Assembly: GCF_021261325.1 (NCBI RefSeq)
Contig: NZ_JAJSBI010000003.1
Coordinates: 310,001-374,000 of the forward strand
DNA from: Streptomyces guryensis
GTDB taxonomy: Bacteria; Actinomycetota; Actinomycetes; Streptomycetales; Streptomycetaceae
Reading direction: 5' to 3'
DNA: 64,000 nucleotides
The position numbers and the translations under genes are program-made. Each line of letters begins with the position of its first letter. Positions within the stretch are counted from its first letter, which is position 1. Positions 16,895 through 25,495 of the stretch are shown here, in pieces. The notes below the pieces were generated by a model. That model did no database searches and was not told the origin of the DNA. It saw nothing but the letters and a program-made list of their open reading frames with translations.

Positions 16895-16896
16895 GC
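16881..16896 (+). repeat. Left element junction: CCGGC and terminal inverted repeat
   Basis: CCGGC at 16881-16885 is host sequence and is repeated at the right junction (25491-25495). GTTCATTAGGC at 16886-16896 is the left element end. It matches the reverse complement of the right end (GTTCTCTAGGC) at 9 of 11 positions. The TAA stop of the MATE gene (complement of 16891-16893) lies within this repeat. Confidence 0.75.
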
Positions 16897-18279
16897 AAGT
16901 CGGTTGTCGGGTGGTGTGCTGTCGGGCTGCGCGAGCGAGGCTTCCGGCCGACTTTTGTTGCTGTCAGCAGCCGCGGACGGTGCCATGCGTCGGTACATCC
17001 GGGCGACGGCCGCGCATTGCAGCGCCATCGACAGCGCCATGGCCAGGCAGATGCCCGGCAGTCCTGATCCCGACATGCCGTACGCCAGCGCCAGTTGCAG
17101 CACCACTCCGCACGAGGTGATTCGAGCAAGAGCCGGGCTGCTGCCGCTGCCCTCGAAAACACCGCCCAACGCGATGAAGCACGCGAGCAGCACCAGATAG
17201 GGCCCCACGCAGCGCAGGTAGAGCGCTCCGACCTTTGCTACCTCGCCCTCGGCGCCAAAGGCTCGCATGATCCACGGTCCGGCGGTGAGTAGGGCCAGGG
17301 CTGCTGCAAGTCCCAGGCCCCCTGAAAGGATCAGCGCCTGGCGTCCGGCGTTCCGCCGCTCGTCCTGTCCGGCGCCGAGCAGGTGCGCGGTGTGGATGGC
17401 GGCAGCCTGTCGTACCGAGTAGAAGGCCATGGTCGCGACGTACATCGCCTTGGTCGCGATCCCGTACGCTGCGATGTCGCTTACGCCGATCCGGGCGACA
17501 ACGGCGACGAGTGCGAGTGCCCCTGTCATCCTGATGAGGAAGTCGGCTGACATCGGCAAACCGGTCGCAGCGGTCCTGCGCACGTCGGTGCCGAGCCTCT
17601 CGACTCGGGGTGAGGTGCCTTTCGCGGCTCGCCGCAGTGGGTCGTTGCGGTGCAGAACGAGGAGACCGCAGATGAGTGCGGCCGTCCGCCCCAGCACGGT
17701 GGAGACAGCCGCCCCGCGCACCCCGAGTCCGAGACCGAGGATGAGGACGGGGTCCAGTACGAGGATCAGCCCGTTCGCGAGCATGGACAGTTTCATCGGA
17801 GTGCGGGTGTCGCCAGAGCCCTTGAGGATGCCGTCGACGACGTTGGTGGCGAAGAACACCGCGATCCCCGGTAACGCGATGGCGAAGTAGCCGGTGGCGA
17901 GGGACAGCGAACGGCCGTCGTCGCCGCCGAGCACGAGCCGGGCCAGCGGCTCGCGGGCCAGATACCCGCCGAATGCGACAACGGGTGTGACGAGCGCCCA
18001 CAGTGCCCAGCCGCCGCGTACGGCAGAACGTATCGCTGCCGGATCCTCCGCACCCCTGGCCCGGGCGACCAGCACGGTCGTGCCCGAGCCGGCGACGAGG
18101 ACGACGCCGAGCAGCAGATTCTCGACGTTAGTCGCGACCGCCACTGCGGCGACGGCGTCCCCGCCGAGCCGGGCGACCCAGACCATGTTGATGATCCCGG
18201 CCATGACCCCGGCGAGGAGCTCGAAGTAAACGGGATACGCAAGTGAGATCAGCTTGCGACGGTGTTCCACTGCACCCAT
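16891..18279 (-). CDS. MATE family multidrug efflux transporter (element cargo)
   Basis: 462 residues with about 12 hydrophobic segments in two similar halves, the MatE layout (ISLAYPVYFELLAGVMAGI at the N-terminus; VVDGILKGSGDTRTPM, typical of NorM/DinF-like proteins, before the mid-point). The ATG at 18279 has AAGAGGGG 7 bases upstream; an in-frame ATG at 18306 lies inside the operator repeat and is less likely. MATE pumps export cationic drugs or metabolites using H+ or Na+. It is divergent from the PadR gene and shares a 15-bp-arm palindrome with it. The ribosome site overlaps the palindrome's left arm. Confidence 0.88.
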   Translation of the reverse strand: MGAVEHRRKLISLAYPVYFELLAGVMAGIINMVWVARLGGDAVAAVAVATNVENLLLGVVLVAGSGTTVLVARARGAEDPAAIRSAVRGGWALWALVTPVVAFGGYLAREPLARLVLGGDDGRSLSLATGYFAIALPGIAVFFATNVVDGILKGSGDTRTPMKLSMLANGLILVLDPVLILGLGLGVRGAAVSTVLGRTAALICGLLVLHRNDPLRRAAKGTSPRVERLGTDVRRTAATGLPMSADFLIRMTGALALVAVVARIGVSDIAAYGIATKAMYVATMAFYSVRQAAAIHTAHLLGAGQDERRNAGRQALILSGGLGLAAALALLTAGPWIMRAFGAEGEVAKVGALYLRCVGPYLVLLACFIALGGVFEGSGSSPALARITSCGVVLQLALAYGMSGSGLPGICLAMALSMALQCAAVARMYRRMAPSAAADSNKSRPEASLAQPDSTPPDNRLA

Positions 18280-18289
18280 GACACAGCCC

Positions 18290-18330
18290 CTCTTTTCGCT
18301 GTACATCTAATCGAGGTACAGCGAAAAGAG
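18290..18330. promoter_or_regulatory. 15-bp perfect inverted repeat, probable PadR operator
   Basis: Arms CTCTTTTCGCTGTAC (18290-18304) and GTACAGCGAAAAGAG (18316-18330) are perfect reverse complements around an 11-base AT-rich spacer. It sits between the divergent MATE and PadR starts and covers the MATE ribosome site. Length and symmetry suggest a tightly bound operator for the adjacent PadR-like repressor. Confidence 0.8.
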
Positions 18331-18391
18331 ATAACATGGTGACGCGGAGCGAACAAGAGTGCGGGACGGGTGCAAGCGAGGGGATCGGTGC

Positions 18392-18916
18392 ATGCTGGAG
18401 CTGTCGATTCTGGGCTTCCTTTACGAGGAACCCCTTCACGGCTACGAACTGAAGGCGCGTATCCAAGCCCTCAACGGTCACATCCGCCCGGTGAGCGACG
18501 GTGCGCTCTATCCGGCCATCACGCGGCTGGTGAAGGCCGACTTGGTCGAGCAGCGCACCGAGCCCGGCAGCGGTGCCGCGCACCGCCGGGTTCTGTCTCT
18601 CACGGATGCGGGCCGCACCGAGCTGCTGGCTCGCCTGCGGAACCCCAAAGACGTGGAAATCACCGATGGCCAGCGCTTCTTCACGTTGCTCGCGTTCTTG
18701 CGTCATCTTCCGGAGCCTGCCGGGCAGGCCGCCGTCCTCCGCCGCCGCCAGGTGTTCCTCGAGACGCCGTCGAGTTTCTTCTACCGCGATGGCGAGCCAG
18801 TGCGAGCCGAGGAGGCACCAGACCTGTTCCGGCAGGGCATGCTGCGCATCGCCCGTGCGACCGGAGCCGAAGAGAGGAAGTGGCTGGACGAGGCGATCGG
18901 CAGCTTGGAGGGCTGA
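18392..18916 (+). CDS. PadR family transcriptional regulator (element cargo)
   Basis: 174 residues. The ATG at 18392 has GAGGGG 8 bases upstream and begins MLELSILGFLYEEPLHGYEL, the PadR N-terminus. The winged HTH spans about 3-80 (SDGALYPAITRLVKADLVEQ, then RRVLSLTDAGRTEL), followed by a C-terminal dimerisation domain (Vir_act_alpha_C-like). PadR proteins repress divergent or adjacent efflux and detoxification genes and are released by the exported compound. Here the neighbour is a MATE pump, so an inducible resistance module is the natural reading. Confidence 0.88.
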   Translation: MLELSILGFLYEEPLHGYELKARIQALNGHIRPVSDGALYPAITRLVKADLVEQRTEPGSGAAHRRVLSLTDAGRTELLARLRNPKDVEITDGQRFFTLLAFLRHLPEPAGQAAVLRRRQVFLETPSSFFYRDGEPVRAEEAPDLFRQGMLRIARATGAEERKWLDEAIGSLEG

Positions 18917-18987
18917 GCGGGATTCAGCGGCTGTGGTGCCGCTAGTGTCCTGCCTCACCGGGGGGTCCAGATGACGAAGGCGGAGTG

Positions 18988-19389
18988 ATGTCGGTCCTGA
19001 TCGACACGGTGGCCTGGGTACGGGTCGAGGACGGCAGGGTTCTCTGCGCGCGGCCGCGGGGCAAGGACGTCTTCTACGTTCCCGGCGGCAAGCGGGAAGG
19101 CTCGGAGAGCGATCTCGAGACGCTGCTACGCGAGATCAAGGAGGAGCTGACCGTGCTCATCGATCCGTCCACGGCGGTGCACGTGGGCACATATGAGGCC
19201 GAGGTGCCCGGCGCCCCGACCGGCACAGTGGTGCGCATGAGTTGCTACACCGCGGACTACGAGGGGAGGTTGTCCGCGAGCAGCGAGATCGAGGAAACCG
19301 CCTGGTTCTCGTACGCGGACCGCCCTCTGGTTCCCCCGGTCGACCAGCTGCTGTTCGACGATCTCAAGGCCAGCGGAAAATTGATCTGA
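18988..19389 (+). CDS. NUDIX hydrolase (element cargo)
   Basis: 133 residues. The ATG at 18988 is preferred (GAAGG 7 bases upstream); a GTG lies one codon before it. A full Nudix box is present around residues 32-54: G-x5-E-x7-R-E-x2-E-E (PGGKREGSES, then LREIKEEL); the Gly after the last Glu is replaced by Thr. Nudix enzymes cleave nucleoside diphosphates linked to other groups. It is not a copy of the host NUDIX gene the element interrupted. It lies between PadR and the recombinase block, and converges on the TnpC-like gene. Confidence 0.88.
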   Translation: MSVLIDTVAWVRVEDGRVLCARPRGKDVFYVPGGKREGSESDLETLLREIKEELTVLIDPSTAVHVGTYEAEVPGAPTGTVVRMSCYTADYEGRLSASSEIEETAWFSYADRPLVPPVDQLLFDDLKASGKLI

Positions 19390-19436
19390 GGCTGCCTCGA
19401 GCCCGGCTGCTGCCCCTGACACCCAGGTGCCTGAGG

Positions 19437-19871
19437 TCAGCCTCGGGGCGTCGGACGGCGTCGTGCCGGCAGATTGGTGACTCGGGAGGACCTGCCGTCT
19501 TCGCGGGCAGCGTGCAACTCCAGGTCGAGTTCGGCGATCAGCCGGCGGAGAGCCGCGGTCACCTCGCGCTCTTTGGCCAGCGCGGACGCGATCTCAGCCA
19601 GCTTCTGTTTCAGCTGGGCGTTGTCGTCGGCGAGGGAGCGCGCGAGGGTGGGGGTGTGGTCTTGGGCCCGTGCACGTGCTTGGAACTCCTCGACCAGGTC
19701 CTTGTGGTCGCCGTAGACGACGTCCCGCCGCAGGCCGGATTCGCGCAGCAGCTCGGTGACGGTGAGGCGGCCAGACTCCGAGCGCAGAGGAGTGCCGCCG
19801 AGGAGGCGATCGGCGGCGGTGCGGAGAGCTGCACGCTCGGCGTCATGGTCGCGTGGGTGCCGGATGGTCAT
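19437..19871 (-). CDS. DUF6262 / TnpC-like accessory protein
   Basis: 144 residues. The ATG at 19871 overlaps the stop of the preceding recombinase (ATGA). The N-terminal part fits a helix-turn-helix (RLTVTELLRESGLRRDVVYG); the C-terminal half is a predicted coiled coil (ADDNAQLKQKLAEIASALAK, then TAALRRLIAELDLEL). Small proteins of this shape follow tandem tyrosine recombinases in Tn554-type elements (TnpC) and are thought to help orientation or regulation of transposition. It is last in the four-gene minus-strand unit. Confidence 0.75.
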   Translation of the reverse strand: MTIRHPRDHDAERAALRTAADRLLGGTPLRSESGRLTVTELLRESGLRRDVVYGDHKDLVEEFQARARAQDHTPTLARSLADDNAQLKQKLAEIASALAKEREVTAALRRLIAELDLELHAAREDGRSSRVTNLPARRRPTPRG

Positions 19872-21991
19872 GCCGGTACTCCTTCGGCGTCGGGGTGTTC
19901 GTGGCGGTGGATGAGCGCCGCGACGCGCTGGGTTTGAGCCGCTGCCCGGTCGCGGAGAGGGAGGGGAGACAGCGGGTTGTCTCTGGCCGACTCCAGATCG
20001 CGGAGCTCCTGTTTACGGCGGGCGATGTCGCGGTCGGTGAAGGCGAGGTTGGTGCAGGTGGGGCGGCACTCGCTCTCGTCCGGTCCGGAGGGTTCGGGCA
20101 GTCCCTGGGCGAGGCGGGCTGCGCGGCAGGCCGCTGTCTCGGGCCGCCATACGCAGGTCATGCCCTCGCCGTGGTGCACCTGTGGGTCGGTGCTGGCCAG
20201 GAGGCGTGCGGCACTGCGGGGGCTGACGACCGTACGGCCGGGGAAGTGGGCCGCTTCGGTGACCCTCCGGCGGTATGCGTCGGCGGACGGCCCGCTGACG
20301 TGTTCGCCTGCCTCCAGACGCTGTACGTCCTCGTTGATCTGCTCCAGGACGAGTTCGAGTTTCTCCACCGCGACGTCCTGCAGCCACTCGGTGTCCGGGG
20401 CGCCCGCGTAGTTGAGCGTCACCTTGGTGTCGACGTGCCCGTACTGAAGCGCCGCGGCGATCAGGCCGCGCGGGCGGCGGACGATGAAGCAGGCCAGGGT
20501 GCGGCGGAAGCGGCTGGCGTTGAGGTTCCCGGCCGGGTCCTCGGGGATGGGGTCGCTGCCGTCGGCGCGGCGGAAGTACTGGTTCACCCAGGCGGCGAAG
20601 TCAGCGATGTCGCGGTTGATGGAGTGGCAGGTGCGGGCGTGAGTGGTGGATGAGCGGAGCGTGCCGGCGTAGAGCTGGGCGGGGAAGAGATAGGGCTGGT
20701 CGTGCAGGGATTCCAGCAGGGCGATGGCCTCGTGTACGACGCCGACTACCACCCAGGGGCGCTCGGGCTCGGTCTTTCCCGGCGCGTCCGGGGTGCGGTC
20801 AAAGCCTTTGCCCCGATATCCGTTGACGACGAGTTGCCCGGTCGTCTCGTCCACCCCGCGGCAGCCACGGCGCAGCGCGAGCACCTCGCCCGGGCGCATA
20901 CCGGACAGGTAGCAGATGATGATGAACAGGGCGGCTCCCAGGCGACGCCACAGGCCGGGCAGTTCGGCGATGCTGACGGGGGTGTCGCACCAGGGGTGTC
21001 CCTGGATCTGGCCGGTGATGGTGCCCACGGTGCTGTCGGGGGCGACGGGCAGGCCCTGCTGGGCCAGCCAGCGCTTCTGGGCAGGGCTGAACTGGCTCTT
21101 GCCGTCCAGACCGACGAGGCGCAGGACGTGACCGTAGTTGATCTGCGGTCTGTCGGGGCCGGGCTTGCCGGGAAGAGCGTTGCCGTTGCGTCGGCAGTTC
21201 TCCGCGTAGGTGTGCAAGCGAGGCCCGGGGCCGCCGGAGTAGATCGACTGCGATGGGTGTTCACCACGGCTGAGCAAGGTGTACTCGTGCCAGGCGTCGC
21301 GGACATCCGGTCCGATCTGTTCCAGCATCAGCAGGGACCACGCCAGCAGTGCCTCCATGGTCGCCTCACGAATGCGGGGGCGCTTGTTCTCGCCTTGTCT
21401 CGCTCTGAAGCCGACGAGCTCGTTGGCAGTCCGTCCGTGCCAGGGAAAGCCGCTCACGAGGCGGCAGGGAGCGGGGAGGAAGGGGCGGAAGAGCCACACG
21501 GTCCGCACCGCACACAAGGCGTCCGCCTTGCGCATCGGCGACTTGTCCAGCGCGTTGACGTGCCGTAGGTAGATGTCCAGGTCGCGGTCGGTCACGTCGG
21601 CGATGCGTCCGAGGCCCTGTCCGTGCATCCAGTGCGCGAAAAGTTGGAGATCGCAGGCCAGATTGGAGAATGAGCCGATGCCGATCTGCTGCCCAGGGCG
21701 CTGGCGTCCTCCTGGTTCGACCGGCAGCGGGTGATCGAGGGCGGCCAGCATGACGGCCCGGAACTGTCGGCGCAGGGAGTCGGGGAAGGACAGGAAGTTG
21801 AGGTTGGCGACCGAGACGTGCGGGTCGCGGTGCGCCGGGCGGATGTGCCAGACGTCGTCGCCGAAGCGCGAGAGGCGAGCCGTCTCGGTGCCGATCCGGA
21901 CGGGCCTGTTACGCAGCACCGGCACCTGATCATCCGGCCAGGCGACAGGGTATGCTTCGCGCGGTACGGGGATGCGGGCGGGCGTGGTCAT
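19868..21991 (-). CDS. Tyrosine recombinase 3 of the element (TnpB-like)
   Basis: 707 residues. The ATG at 21991 overlaps the stop of recombinase 2 (ATGA). The C-terminal catalytic part shows LSGMRPGEVLALRRG (Arg I near residue 364), SRFRRT (second Arg; the usual His before it is Ser), YGHVDTKVTLNY with His near 518 and the nucleophile Tyr near 527. A long C-terminal extension after the Tyr has a Cys-containing stretch (MTCVWRPETAACR, then CRPTCTN), possibly metal-binding, as in TnpB-type proteins. It acts with the other two recombinases to insert and excise the element. Confidence 0.85.
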   Translation of the reverse strand: MTTPARIPVPREAYPVAWPDDQVPVLRNRPVRIGTETARLSRFGDDVWHIRPAHRDPHVSVANLNFLSFPDSLRRQFRAVMLAALDHPLPVEPGGRQRPGQQIGIGSFSNLACDLQLFAHWMHGQGLGRIADVTDRDLDIYLRHVNALDKSPMRKADALCAVRTVWLFRPFLPAPCRLVSGFPWHGRTANELVGFRARQGENKRPRIREATMEALLAWSLLMLEQIGPDVRDAWHEYTLLSRGEHPSQSIYSGGPGPRLHTYAENCRRNGNALPGKPGPDRPQINYGHVLRLVGLDGKSQFSPAQKRWLAQQGLPVAPDSTVGTITGQIQGHPWCDTPVSIAELPGLWRRLGAALFIIICYLSGMRPGEVLALRRGCRGVDETTGQLVVNGYRGKGFDRTPDAPGKTEPERPWVVVGVVHEAIALLESLHDQPYLFPAQLYAGTLRSSTTHARTCHSINRDIADFAAWVNQYFRRADGSDPIPEDPAGNLNASRFRRTLACFIVRRPRGLIAAALQYGHVDTKVTLNYAGAPDTEWLQDVAVEKLELVLEQINEDVQRLEAGEHVSGPSADAYRRRVTEAAHFPGRTVVSPRSAARLLASTDPQVHHGEGMTCVWRPETAACRAARLAQGLPEPSGPDESECRPTCTNLAFTDRDIARRKQELRDLESARDNPLSPLPLRDRAAAQTQRVAALIHRHEHPDAEGVPA

Positions 21992-23841
21992 CGCAGGTCG
22001 GTCCGTCCTTCGAGCAGGGCGTCGATCAGCAGGAGTTGGCTTGGGCTGACCGAGGAGCGGGCGCGGTCGCGTTCGGCTGCGCTGTAGTGGCCGAGGATGT
22101 CGTCCAACCTGGCGAGCGGTCCGGCGTAGCGCGCCTGCCACAGCTGCGGATCGAGGTTGAACCGCAGCGCGGCCAGCCGGTCGTACAGCACGGTCTGGAC
22201 CGGCAGGTGGTGCGGCAGGGCGCGTGCGTTTACGCAGTTCAAACAGCCGTTCAGGAACGATGCCGGGCACGCTTGCCCGATCAGTGCGTGCGGGCTGTCG
22301 TGGTGATCGAGGCAGGCCACGACAGCGGTGTCCTGCTCGCCCGTCATCAAGCCTTTCAGCGTGTGCGGGGCGAGCCCGGCCTCGGTGGCAGCCGCCTCAA
22401 GCTCTTGGGTGGCCAACTCCAGCAGCCGGGGCGGCAGGACGACGACGCCCGCAAGGGCACGTGCCTTGCCGACTTCCTCCTCGAGCGCCTCGGCGACCAC
22501 CTTCTGGCTCTGCTCGCGCACGGTCTCGCTGCGCCGCAGATAGTGGTCCCGAAGAGTGTTCCGGGTGTGCGACACAGGCCGACGCTGGATCTCCAGAGCG
22601 GTCTGGCGGACGCGGCGTACGTCGACGCCGGGCAGCCCGCCCTTGCCCTCGTGGTTGACGGGCGGAAATCCCCGGGTCCTAGCCCATCGTTCGACCCGGA
22701 TCTCCTGAGACCAAAGGGAGTCCCGCCCGGCCGGGTTCGACAGCCTGCGGTGGACGAACGCTCCTGTCAGGCCGCTGATCAGCCGGGCTGGCGCCGTCAG
22801 CTCCAGGAGCAGTTCGTAGACCCGCAGCGGTGAATGAAACAGCGGCTCGCTTCCGTACGCCCGTTCAAGGACGGACCGGAGGGACACCGGGAGATCCTCC
22901 ACGGCGACGACACGGTGCTCACGGTCCGGGCCGCGTCGGGGTTTGCGCTGCTCCACCAGCGCAACGGACAGGTTCTCCGAAGCACCGTCCGGTCGACGAT
23001 GCAGGGCCGGCCACCTGGCGATGGTGCCCACGTTCTCCGCCGTCAGGGCGGCCAGCAGCAGGGCGAAGGCGCTGGCCTCCTGCTGAGACAGCGTCAGCAT
23101 GCGCACCACGGCGGTCACGCCGCCGTACCGCTTCACGATGTCGGTACCGCAGCCGTCGCTCTGCCGGGGAAGGTCGCCGGTCCGGATGAGACAGTCCAGC
23201 AGGAGCCCCAGTTCAGCGGCGCGGGTGCCTTCTTCCAGGTCGCCAGAACGGAAGCGCTCGAGGAGCCGGATCCCGGACCGGATCCGGTCGCGGCACAGCC
23301 GTACGTCACGCCGCAGCGCGGTCATGATCTGTTGCCATTCGAGCTCGGAGTAGGCAGTGACCTGCTCCGACACCTTCTTCGTGGCGACCCTGGTGCCGAA
23401 CAGCTCGCGCCGCGCCGCCTCTGGGAGGTCTGTACGGTCGCGCAGGACGACGCGGAGGCGGTGTACACAGGTCCGCTGGGCCTGCGGATCCGGGAACAGA
23501 GAGCGGAACGCCTTGATGTGGACGGCGCTGATGTCCGAGGGGAGAGCCGGCGGTTGTTCACTGGAACCGAGCGCCCTGGCGAAATCACGGACTGTCTGGA
23601 AGCTGCTGCGGAAGGACTTGGCGCGCTTCACGCCGCTGCGTGGTCCGGCCCGTTCGGCCAGGACTTCCACCAGCCATCGCCGTACCGGTTCCGCGACCGG
23701 CAGATCCGAGCAGTCGAACCGGACGGCCCGGCCGGTGCCCTCCTCGTGGAAGATGACCACGGCACCCGCGGTTCCCTCGGGCAGCCGCTCCGGAGGCGAC
23801 CAGCCGGGGGCAGGTAGCGAAGCCCGTCGACCGCCCCTCAT
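21988..23841 (-). CDS. Tyrosine recombinase-like protein 2 of the element, partly degenerate
   Basis: 617 residues. ATG at 23841, overlapping recombinase 1 by 4 bases. In the C-terminal half I can align VDVRRVRQT with the second-Arg block and SHTRNTLRDHYL with the His-Tyr block (His near residue 424, Tyr near 433). The first Arg block is not evident (ENVGTIARW where T-G-x-R would be). A later CPASFLNGCLNC (near residue 534) may bind zinc. It is probably a structural partner or a specialised recombinase. Conservation of the trio would show whether all three are needed. Confidence 0.75.
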   Translation of the reverse strand: MRGGRRASLPAPGWSPPERLPEGTAGAVVIFHEEGTGRAVRFDCSDLPVAEPVRRWLVEVLAERAGPRSGVKRAKSFRSSFQTVRDFARALGSSEQPPALPSDISAVHIKAFRSLFPDPQAQRTCVHRLRVVLRDRTDLPEAARRELFGTRVATKKVSEQVTAYSELEWQQIMTALRRDVRLCRDRIRSGIRLLERFRSGDLEEGTRAAELGLLLDCLIRTGDLPRQSDGCGTDIVKRYGGVTAVVRMLTLSQQEASAFALLLAALTAENVGTIARWPALHRRPDGASENLSVALVEQRKPRRGPDREHRVVAVEDLPVSLRSVLERAYGSEPLFHSPLRVYELLLELTAPARLISGLTGAFVHRRLSNPAGRDSLWSQEIRVERWARTRGFPPVNHEGKGGLPGVDVRRVRQTALEIQRRPVSHTRNTLRDHYLRRSETVREQSQKVVAEALEEEVGKARALAGVVVLPPRLLELATQELEAAATEAGLAPHTLKGLMTGEQDTAVVACLDHHDSPHALIGQACPASFLNGCLNCVNARALPHHLPVQTVLYDRLAALRFNLDPQLWQARYAGPLARLDDILGHYSAAERDRARSSVSPSQLLLIDALLEGRTDLR

Positions 23842-25433
23842 TGCGCAACCCCCGCCGCGACGACCGGGCCCACTACGGACCCGCCGTGCCGGGCGAAGAT
23901 CCGTACCAGTGTGTCCACGCCCACCTTTTCGTCGTCGTCCAGCAGTGCCATCAGGTAGGAGACCTGCAACCCGGTGAAGGGCTCCAGGTAGTGCTCCCGA
24001 GTGGTGTCCGGGTGGCGGTGCCCGAGCAGGACGGCGAGCTGGAGCCAGATGTCGCCGAGCTGGTCGCGGAAGTCCTCGATCTCATCGGGGGAGAAACCCT
24101 CGAGGCGGCGCTCCTCCAGCAGCGAAAGGATCGAGAACCATTTCAACGCGAAGGAGTGCCGGCACATGTGGGGCGTCATCCACAGCGGGCACTCGCGCCG
24201 CAGCTGCTCGCGTTGTGCCTCGTCCAGTCGCCCTTGCGGATCGTCCTTCAACAACCACGCGTCGGCGATCCGCCGGTTCGCCGCGTCGAAGGTGTCCTCC
24301 CAGCTGTGCGGCTTCTTCGGTAATCCGTTCACCGACAACCACACCCACAGCGGTTCGAGGCCCTGCGGTGTACGGCGGAACAGCAGACGTCGGTCGTCCG
24401 GCGAGAGCTCGTCCAGCGCCACCGGCTGGGAGCCGTCGGCCGAGGCGACGTACGCCTGCCGGGTGCGGGGATTGTGGCCGGTGACGATACGTACCCCGTG
24501 CAGCCGCTCGTAGCGCCCCTGCTGCTGCGCGCGGCGGACGACCTCCGTCCTGGACCCCTCCAGTGGATCCAGGTACCCCTCGACGGACTGCAGCACCCGC
24601 CGGGGAATCCAGTACGTGCGCCCCTCCCTCCCGCCCTTGATGCACTTCGCCGCGAGCCACGCCGTCCCCATCCGCTCGCTGCCCGCCGCGGGAAGCTCGA
24701 TGTCGAGGATGCTCGCCCACTCGCGCAGCCGGAGCCCGGTCCCGTACAAGCCGTCGACGAAAGCCGTGTCCCGGTCCTCGTTGAAGCCTGCTCGGTAAGC
24801 GGGACGACGCAGTCCGTCGAAGCCGTATCCGCGCAGGCCGATGTCCCGCCATTGCTCCAGGGCATCCCGTAGCAACCACTTGACCTGCCGGTTCGTCGCC
24901 CCTGCCGGACGCAGCGGGTCTCGTCGTGCCCGGCCGTACGCCTGCGGGGCCGGCGCCTCCTCGTCGGCGCGCACGGTTGCGACCGGGTTCGTGATGCCGA
25001 ACCGGGAGCTTGCCCAGGTGTAGAAGCTGTTGAGCCCTGCACGGTCGGTGTCGAAGGACGTGGCCTTCACGCGCTCCTCGTTGCGTGCGTCGGTGATGCG
25101 CCAGTCCTTAAACGCCTCGATGTCGCGCACAGTGGCTCGGTCCCACGTGGTGCCGATGGCATCGAGGAAGTCGAGCCACACCACGAGCGTGTACGCGTAG
25201 CGCCGCCAGGTCCCCGGCTGGGACGTCGCCATCCGCCCCTCTCGGAAGAAGAGGTTGATGCGGGTGTCCGGCCGACCCGACGGCGACAGGACGACGGGTG
25301 TGCCGTGACGGGCTCCGTTGCGGATGGCCCTGGCGTGTAGGTCTCCGAAGTCAGGGAGTCCAGGGTCTTCGGTGGCAGGCGGTGGGGCGGTGAAGTCGTA
25401 GAAGTCGACGGACCAGTGTTCCAGGACGTTCAC
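23838..25433 (-). CDS. Tyrosine recombinase 1 of the element (TnpA-like)
   Basis: 531 residues from the GTG at 25433, chosen because GGAG lies 8 bases upstream; a GTG at 25439 is the alternative. An N-terminal SAM-like core-binding domain is followed by a canonical catalytic domain: TGLRLREW (Arg I near residue 232), HMCRHSF (His/Arg near 420), GHRHPDTTREHYL (His and nucleophile Tyr near 481). It has the most complete active site of the three and begins only about 57 bases inside the right end, so its promoter must be within that terminal region. Confidence 0.87.
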   Translation of the reverse strand: MNVLEHWSVDFYDFTAPPPATEDPGLPDFGDLHARAIRNGARHGTPVVLSPSGRPDTRINLFFREGRMATSQPGTWRRYAYTLVVWLDFLDAIGTTWDRATVRDIEAFKDWRITDARNEERVKATSFDTDRAGLNSFYTWASSRFGITNPVATVRADEEAPAPQAYGRARRDPLRPAGATNRQVKWLLRDALEQWRDIGLRGYGFDGLRRPAYRAGFNEDRDTAFVDGLYGTGLRLREWASILDIELPAAGSERMGTAWLAAKCIKGGREGRTYWIPRRVLQSVEGYLDPLEGSRTEVVRRAQQQGRYERLHGVRIVTGHNPRTRQAYVASADGSQPVALDELSPDDRRLLFRRTPQGLEPLWVWLSVNGLPKKPHSWEDTFDAANRRIADAWLLKDDPQGRLDEAQREQLRRECPLWMTPHMCRHSFALKWFSILSLLEERRLEGFSPDEIEDFRDQLGDIWLQLAVLLGHRHPDTTREHYLEPFTGLQVSYLMALLDDDEKVGVDTLVRIFARHGGSVVGPVVAAGVAQ

Positions 25434-25480
25434 GTGCACAGCTCCGTGCGGGAAGAGTAACGAATCGACAGCAGAGAGTA

Positions 25481-25495
25481 GCCTAGAGAACCGGC
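25481..25495 (+). repeat. Right element junction: terminal inverted repeat and CCGGC
   Basis: GCCTAGAGAAC at 25481-25491 is the right element end and the imperfect inverse of the left end. CCGGC at 25491-25495 repeats 16881-16885; the first C can belong to either unit, so the shared core is 4-5 bases. Host reading resumes with GGC GGC AAG. Confidence 0.75.

Larger units (their letters stand above)
16886..25490. mobile_element. 8.6-kb three-recombinase (RIT/Tn554-like) transposable element
   Basis: Boundaries come from the NUDIX gene it splits: 5' half ends at 16885, 3' half resumes in frame at 25491-25496, and the empty site is reconstructed without adding or removing bases apart from one copy of CCGGC. 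Ends are imperfect inverted repeats (GTTCATTAGGC / GCCTAGAGAAC). Inside, from the right end, are three overlapping minus-strand tyrosine-recombinase-type genes and a small DUF6262/TnpC-like gene, then a NUDIX gene, a PadR regulator and a MATE pump. Three recombinases in a row with inverted-repeat ends match the RIT class; the TnpC-like partner recalls Tn554. No tRNA, replication or conjugation gene is present, so it is neither an ICE nor a prophage. Confidence 0.85.

Noticed and set aside
16886..25490. Prophage or integrative conjugative element
   Set aside because: No tRNA target, replication, capsid, TraB-type or Spd genes; gene content and inverted-repeat ends fit a recombinase-type transposon.
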